Origin: an uncultured Methylococcaceae bacterium
GTDB taxonomy: Bacteria > Pseudomonadota > Gammaproteobacteria > Methylococcales > Methylomonadaceae
NCBI GenBank assembly: GCA_903873045.1
Contig: CAIQND010000503.1
Coordinates: 1-9,582, forward strand
Direction of reading: 5' to 3'
DNA: 9,582 nt
Positions within the stretch are counted from its first letter, which is position 1, and every line of letters starts with the position of its first letter. The translations under genes and the position numbers were made by a program. Below the pieces are notes generated by a model. That model saw only the letters and a list, made by a program, of their open reading frames with translations, was not told the origin of the DNA and searched no databases. Shown piece after piece: positions 5,871 to 9,582 of the stretch.

Positions 5871-5902
5871 ATTTTTTACGTTATTTAGCTACTGCATTGA
5901 TT

Positions 5903-6904
5903 ATGATTGATAAAAGAAAAGCTGCATTTGATAATATTAGCAGAATACTCGCTATTACTAGATATGATATTGAGCAGCATCAAGCAATAAATGACTTGGC
6001 ACTTAATATTCACGGTGAAAACTATTTCAGAGATGTTTTTAATTTCGTATATCCGTCCTGCAAATTGGAAAACGCTAATTTTGAAAGCGCTAATTCACCC
6101 TGTGTAGATTTGATAGATAAGAATAATAAGTTGGCTTATCAAATTACTACAACACGGACAAAAGAAAAAATAGAAAAAACGCTTACAGCGTTGAAAACCC
6201 AAAAATACCAAGGTTATAAAATAAAAATATTTTTTCTTACAAGTAAGGCTAAACCCAGCAATGAAACTGTAGAAAAAATCAATGCTATGTTTAATGTGAG
6301 TATTGTTGATTGCTTACTCGATTATACCGATTTAATAAAAGATATTAACGATCTTGAGACAAATAGGCTGATTGAATTACATGATAAGTATTTCAAAGGT
6401 AAAGAAAATAAATATACGGATCAAATAATTCTGGATTTAATTTTCAGGCATCTCATAAATAAAAAATCAGAGTTCAAAAAGTTTTATGATGATGATTTCG
6501 GAAATATTGATACAAATGAAAAGTTAACTCTAAATAATATTAACGCCAGAACTGTTGCTCAGATTAATAAAGGCTTAGATTATAGAGAGATACTTGAAAA
6601 TATATCTCAAGAAGATAATTTATTAACCGATTTAAGATATTTAGTAATCGAAAGTTTTTACAAGGGGATATTGATTAGTGTATTAGAATCTAAAATTTCT
6701 CGGTCTAAATTGAAGAATAGAAATCTTATAGCTTTACATGATTTAGCCCAGCAACATAATATTTGCTTTAATAGCATTATACATAAATTACATGTTGCTA
6801 TTGAACAGAAGATTGATATTAGAGATTTTAATTCTATGAATATAGCCTGGATTATAATCGCTTATTTTTTTGAACTATGTGATGTTGGAGTGCGTAAGCA
6901 ATGA
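5903..6904 (+). CDS. SMEK-domain protein, effector component of an ABC-three-component system
   Basis: A 333-residue soluble protein. The N-terminal 118 residues match the SMEK domain: a helical start (KRKAAFDNISRILAITRYDI), then HGENYFRDVFNFVY, CVDLIDKNN (67-75), LAYQITTTRTKEKIEKTL (78-94) and a hydrophobic strand KIKIFFLTS (107-115). D69 followed by Q80-I-T82 on the next strand recalls the restriction-endonuclease-like core, with Q-x-T in place of E-x-K, so nuclease activity is uncertain. The remainder (about 170-333) is helical and probably docks with the partner subunits. ATG 5903 is preferred over TTG 5897; the ribosome site is weak. Its stop overlaps the next start (ATGA). Genes of this type precede a middle component and a DUF2326 ATPase in ABC-3C systems. 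Composition is strikingly AT-rich. Confidence 0.8.
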   Translation: MIDKRKAAFDNISRILAITRYDIEQHQAINDLALNIHGENYFRDVFNFVYPSCKLENANFESANSPCVDLIDKNNKLAYQITTTRTKEKIEKTLTALKTQKYQGYKIKIFFLTSKAKPSNETVEKINAMFNVSIVDCLLDYTDLIKDINDLETNRLIELHDKYFKGKENKYTDQIILDLIFRHLINKKSEFKKFYDDDFGNIDTNEKLTLNNINARTVAQINKGLDYREILENISQEDNLLTDLRYLVIESFYKGILISVLESKISRSKLKNRNLIALHDLAQQHNICFNSIIHKLHVAIEQKIDIRDFNSMNIAWIIIAYFFELCDVGVRKQ

Positions 6905-7134
6905 TAATGCCTACAAAAATAATACAGCCTGTTGATTCGTTGTTAGCCATATCTTCATCTGTATTAAAAATAATTTATGTAAATAAAAGCTTGTCTGTTG
7001 ATGATTTATTTGATGAAGTCAATAAGTCCTATTACAAAAAAATATCAATTGATAAGTTATTACTTTGCTTGAATTTTCTCTACATCATAGATAAAGTTGA
7101 AAACGATAATGAGATTATTAAAACTAAGTTCTGA
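6901..7134 (+). CDS. ABC-3C system middle component, MC6 type
   Basis: A 77-residue protein beginning MIMPTKIIQP, then SLLAISSSVLKIIYVNKSLSVDDLF and a C-terminal part KLLLCLNFLYIIDKVEND. The M-I-x-P-T-K start, the SLL helix and the final 'L-x-FL-x-x-I-D' segment resemble the small winged-helix-like MC6 family I know from ABC-three-component systems. It is thought to bridge effector and ATPase; no enzymatic residues are visible. ATG 6901 is supported by the family's start and by the 4-base overlap with the upstream stop; ATG 6907 would remove the first two residues. Its 3' end overlaps the ATPase gene by 26 bases. It is short enough to be missed by automatic annotation, but its place in the operon makes it secure. 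Confidence 0.82.
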   Translation: MIMPTKIIQPVDSLLAISSSVLKIIYVNKSLSVDDLFDEVNKSYYKKISIDKLLLCLNFLYIIDKVENDNEIIKTKF

Positions 7135-8824
7135 TAATCCAAAGTTTAGAACCTTAATATTTAATCCTGGATTAAATATAGTAGCCGGATTACAGAAAAG
7201 TAACAAAGGCACAGAATCTTTTAATGGGATTGGTAAAAGCTTATCCCTTAAATTAATTCATTACATGCTGGGTGCTAATTTTGATTCTAAAAAACAAGAT
7301 GATAAAAAATTAAAAAAATATCTATCTAGTTATGGTTCTTTTTATCTTGAATTTTTACATCACGAAAAAAAATACCTCATAAAAAAGGACTTCTCACAAA
7401 CTGATTACTATATCAATGACGAAAAAGTAAATCAGACATCTTATCCTAAAGAATTAAATAAAGTATTTTTAATTAACGAGCCAGATATTAACTTTAAAAG
7501 GGTATTTAATTGTTTCGCAAGGCGATACGGTGGAACATATTATACCGATACATTGACTCAGCAAGGGATGCCTACAAGTGATTATTATCAACGTTTTACC
7601 AATTTATTTTTGTTGGGAATTGATACGCCGTTAGTAAAAGAACGATTTAAAATAAAAGAACAAATTAGCAAATTAGATAACGCATCAAAAGTCATAAAAG
7701 AGTATGAAAAAGAACTCGATAAAACAAATTTAAAAGATTTAGCTGATGAAATAGAAAATTTAAAAAATAAACGTGATAATTTTGTTATTGCTCAAAGTTA
7801 TGATCAGATCAAAAAGCAGGCTGATAATTTAACAGCAGAGATAAATGAACTTAGAAATAGTAAGTTTTTTCATGAAAAAAAATTAGACAAAAAAGAAATC
7901 AATCTAAAAAATTCAGAAATCATTAACATTGATGCTCATCAAATAGAAGAAATTTATAACGAAGCAATGTTCTTTTTCGATTCGAAAATCACGAAAAGGT
8001 TAAGTGACGCTCAACATTTTCATAACACATTGGTCAGTAATAGAAAAGTAAGACTTATGGCTGAAATAAGAGAACTTAAGATTAAAATAATTGAGCTATC
8101 AACTATTCTCGAAAAAGTGTCAGCCCAAAGAGATGCCATTTTAAAAGATTTGGATAACACAGGTGCACTGGAAGAATTTAACTCTATTACCGAGAGAATT
8201 AAATCATTAGAAATAGAAAGGGATAATCTAAAGAAATATGAACATTTGTTGTTTGATTTCAAAAAAGAGAAAAGTAACTTAGAAACTAAAAATGCGCTTA
8301 TTAAAGAAAAAAGTATTTTGTATTTAGAAGAAAAGCATGAATTTTTTGAATCTATTGAAAATACCTTTAGAGAGCTAGTTAAACGATTTTATGATAATCA
8401 TGGTGGATCATTAAAAATACAAGAAACAAAAGATGCTCAATACTTATTTGATATAAATCCACATATACCTAAAGAGGGTTCTCAAGCTGTCGGTGAGGTA
8501 AAAATATTTTGTTACGATGTTTTGCTATATAAATTGAATAAGAATTTGCTTGGATTTATGGCGCATGATGGATGTATTTTTTCAGAAATGGATCCTAGAC
8601 AAAAATCAACAATATTTAAAATTATTTTGGAATTAGTAAGAGAAAATAATTTTCAGTATTTTCTAAATATTGGACAAAATACGTTAAATGAGGTTTTAGA
8701 CGAGAATAATAAAATAAATATTCTAACTAATGAAGATAAAAAATATATAAAAGAAGCTTTAATTTTAGAGCTTTATGATAAGAACCCTCAATATTGGTTG
8801 TTTGGGGAAGATTTTAGTTTATAG
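7109..8824 (+). CDS. DUF2326-type coiled-coil ABC ATPase of the ABC-3C system
   Basis: A 571-residue SMC/Rad50-like ATPase. The N-terminal half-head carries a P-loop NGIGKS (39-44) without the usual first glycine. A long coiled coil rich in K, E, L and N follows from about 175 to 405. The C-terminal half-head has a signature-like GSQAVGEVK (457-465), a Walker B-like strand LGFMAHDG (481-488) and a D-loop-like MDPRQ (494-498), then QYFLNIGQ near the sensor/H-loop position. These features match DUF2326 ATPases, which pair with MC and effector genes. ATG 7109 is chosen over TTG 7097 because MRLLKLSSDN matches the typical first strand. The 26-base overlap with the MC6 gene suggests translational coupling. 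It probably undergoes ATP-driven conformational change that controls the effector; the trigger is unknown. No transposase or integrase motif is present. Confidence 0.85.
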   Translation: MRLLKLSSDNPKFRTLIFNPGLNIVAGLQKSNKGTESFNGIGKSLSLKLIHYMLGANFDSKKQDDKKLKKYLSSYGSFYLEFLHHEKKYLIKKDFSQTDYYINDEKVNQTSYPKELNKVFLINEPDINFKRVFNCFARRYGGTYYTDTLTQQGMPTSDYYQRFTNLFLLGIDTPLVKERFKIKEQISKLDNASKVIKEYEKELDKTNLKDLADEIENLKNKRDNFVIAQSYDQIKKQADNLTAEINELRNSKFFHEKKLDKKEINLKNSEIINIDAHQIEEIYNEAMFFFDSKITKRLSDAQHFHNTLVSNRKVRLMAEIRELKIKIIELSTILEKVSAQRDAILKDLDNTGALEEFNSITERIKSLEIERDNLKKYEHLLFDFKKEKSNLETKNALIKEKSILYLEEKHEFFESIENTFRELVKRFYDNHGGSLKIQETKDAQYLFDINPHIPKEGSQAVGEVKIFCYDVLLYKLNKNLLGFMAHDGCIFSEMDPRQKSTIFKIILELVRENNFQYFLNIGQNTLNEVLDENNKINILTNEDKKYIKEALILELYDKNPQYWLFGEDFSL

Positions 8825-8964
8825 ATAGCTTAATTGATTATGGGATCTGTTTTGATTTGTCGAGTTACCCAAATATGTATTTCACTTATGGCAATTAATC
8901 AAGATATTTGAATAGTATAAAGCATACAAACAATTAGATTTATCAATGCGAAACGCTACCCATA
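8825..8964. other. Gap between the ABC-3C operon and priA
   Basis: These 140 bases are AT-rich. No clear terminator follows the ATPase gene. Near 8864-8879 and 8884-8901 are short matches, in the same order, to the DNA before the priA-like relic. TATAAA near 8917 may be part of a weak priA promoter; no good -35 or ribosome site is evident. Confidence 0.4.
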
Positions 8965-9582
8965 ATGCCTAAGTTGCCCACTGACGGTGCACTGATTTTT
9001 AGAGTCGCAATCCCCGTTCCCGTGTATCGTTTATTTGATTATCTCGCTCCTGATGCTATTGATTTGCATAACGTCAAGCCAGGGGTACGCCTTGAAGTGC
9101 CTTTTGGAAAGGGTAAAAAAATTGCGTTTTTGGTTGAAATTGTTCAGCACAGCGAACTGGATGTCGGCAAATTAAAACAGGTGATACGGATTCTGGATCA
9201 CCCGTCATTATTATCGGCCAAAGATGTGTGGCTGTTGAAATGGGCCAGTCAATATTATCATCATCCGTTGGGTGAAGTGATGAGCACTGCTTTTCCTGCG
9301 GCCTTGCGGCTGGGCAAGTCAGTGGTTGTTAAAACAGAAAAGCGCTATGCCTTGACGGAGCTGGGTAAAGTGACGGCCAGTGCCGGGTTGCAACGCTCAC
9401 CCAAACAAAAAAGTGTGCTGGAAAAATTCCAATCCTGCCCGGCGAGTCTTTCAGAAGCGGAGCTTTCGACATGGAATGACAATTGGCGAGCTGCGGTAAA
9501 AGCATTAATCGCAAAACAATGGGTGCAACTTGAATTGCACGCGGCCAAGCTGAATAATCCGGAAGCCTTAATCAGAAATAAT
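8965..9582 (+). CDS. priA: PriA, primosomal replication-restart helicase, N-terminal part (cut by the window edge)
   Basis: 206 codons are open to the window edge; the full protein is usually about 730 residues. PriA recognises stalled or repaired forks through the 3' end of the nascent strand and reloads the replicative helicase. Visible is the N-terminal 3'-DNA-binding domain, with IPVPVYRLFDYLAP (16-29), KPGVRLEVPFGKGKK (38-52) and WASQYYHHPLGEV, which closely resembles the E. coli WAADYYHHPIGDV segment. The start of the winged-helix region follows; the helicase motifs and zinc sites lie beyond the edge. ATG 8965 fits the family's short N-terminal tail; the ATG at 8946 is out of frame. GC is visibly higher than in the preceding operon (27 of 60 bases at 9181-9240 against 14 of 60 at 6421-6480). 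A relic of its first 35 bases lies at 5672. Confidence 0.95.
   Translation, partial: MPKLPTDGALIFRVAIPVPVYRLFDYLAPDAIDLHNVKPGVRLEVPFGKGKKIAFLVEIVQHSELDVGKLKQVIRILDHPSLLSAKDVWLLKWASQYYHHPLGEVMSTAFPAALRLGKSVVVKTEKRYALTELGKVTASAGLQRSPKQKSVLEKFQSCPASLSEAELSTWNDNWRAAVKALIAKQWVQLELHAAKLNNPEALIRNN

Larger units (their letters stand above)
5134..5902. other. Long intergenic region between the methyltransferase and the ABC-3C operon
   Basis: These 769 bases contain, in order: possible hairpins after the methyltransferase stop, repeat family 1 copy 2, unassigned DNA (5304-5396), the DnaA-box cluster, the priA-like relic, further unassigned AT-rich DNA (5708-5822), and the operon's palindrome and promoter. 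I see no convincing protein-coding frame, tRNA or rRNA. A weak inverted repeat (GGCTAATT near 5767 and AATTAGCTT near 5791) has no assigned role. Confidence 0.6.

Noticed and set aside
5897..5902. TTG start two codons upstream of the SMEK gene
   Set aside because: ATG 5903 gives the family-like MIDKRKAAFDNISR start; the TTG adds nothing conserved.
5134..5902. tRNA, integrase or toxin-antitoxin genes at the island border
   Set aside because: No cloverleaf, recombinase motif or small paired frames could be found on either strand; the border repeats match priA, not a tRNA.
7097..7108. TTG start four codons upstream of the DUF2326 gene
   Set aside because: ATG 7109 begins the conserved first strand; the TTG only lengthens the overlap with the MC6 gene.
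8020..8262. Minus-strand open frame of 80 codons, hydrophobic and serine-rich
   Set aside because: It is the antisense of the ATPase coiled coil; its K/E/L-rich codons read backwards give this composition.
9329..9548. Two minus-strand open frames inside priA
   Set aside because: They overlap each other and the conserved priA coding sequence; neither looks like a real protein.

Overview
The window looks like chromosomal DNA of a gammaproteobacterium. The dsbB and priA genes have the family's form there, the housekeeping genes have moderate GC, and the gaps hold palindromic dispersed repeats. A methylotroph-like gammaproteobacterium is possible, but that is a guess. Both edges cut genes: a sensor histidine kinase on the left and priA on the right. 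All recognised genes are on the + strand.

Left part (1-3132): the C-terminal ATPase core of a histidine kinase, a stand-alone receiver-domain response regulator, a six-transmembrane K+ channel with a voltage-sensor-like S4 and a cytoplasmic RCK module, and a soluble RCK protein whose start overlaps the channel stop (ATGA). The last two look like a channel plus a separately encoded gating-ring partner.

Middle (3133-5133): dsbB (disulfide-bond quinone reductase) and a signal-peptide-bearing SAM-methyltransferase-fold protein. They lie among nested, MITE/REP-like palindromic elements. One family has ends beginning GGCTACC and flanks dsbB on both sides; one copy carries a perfect 8-bp target duplication. 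A second family occurs once after the RCK gene and once after the methyltransferase. Other hairpin repeats sit inside the first family.

Right part (5134-9582): a 769-bp gap contains a tight cluster of DnaA boxes in AT-rich DNA, then a short relic resembling the first 35 bases of priA. A promoter with a 14-bp palindrome follows and leads into a compact, very AT-rich three-gene operon: a SMEK-domain protein, a 77-residue middle component (MC6 type) and a DUF2326-type coiled-coil ABC ATPase. This is an ABC-three-component (ABC-3C) system, a class predicted from comparative genomics to act in biological conflict. After it comes the intact 5' end of priA. The priA relic on the left and the priA start on the right bracket the operon as direct repeats. 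This suggests the cassette entered at the 5' end of priA together with a diverged priA allele.

The most notable points are the ABC-3C cassette, its priA-derived boundary repeats, the DnaA-box cluster beside it, and the nested repeats around dsbB. All function assignments come from reading motifs by eye; no database search was run.
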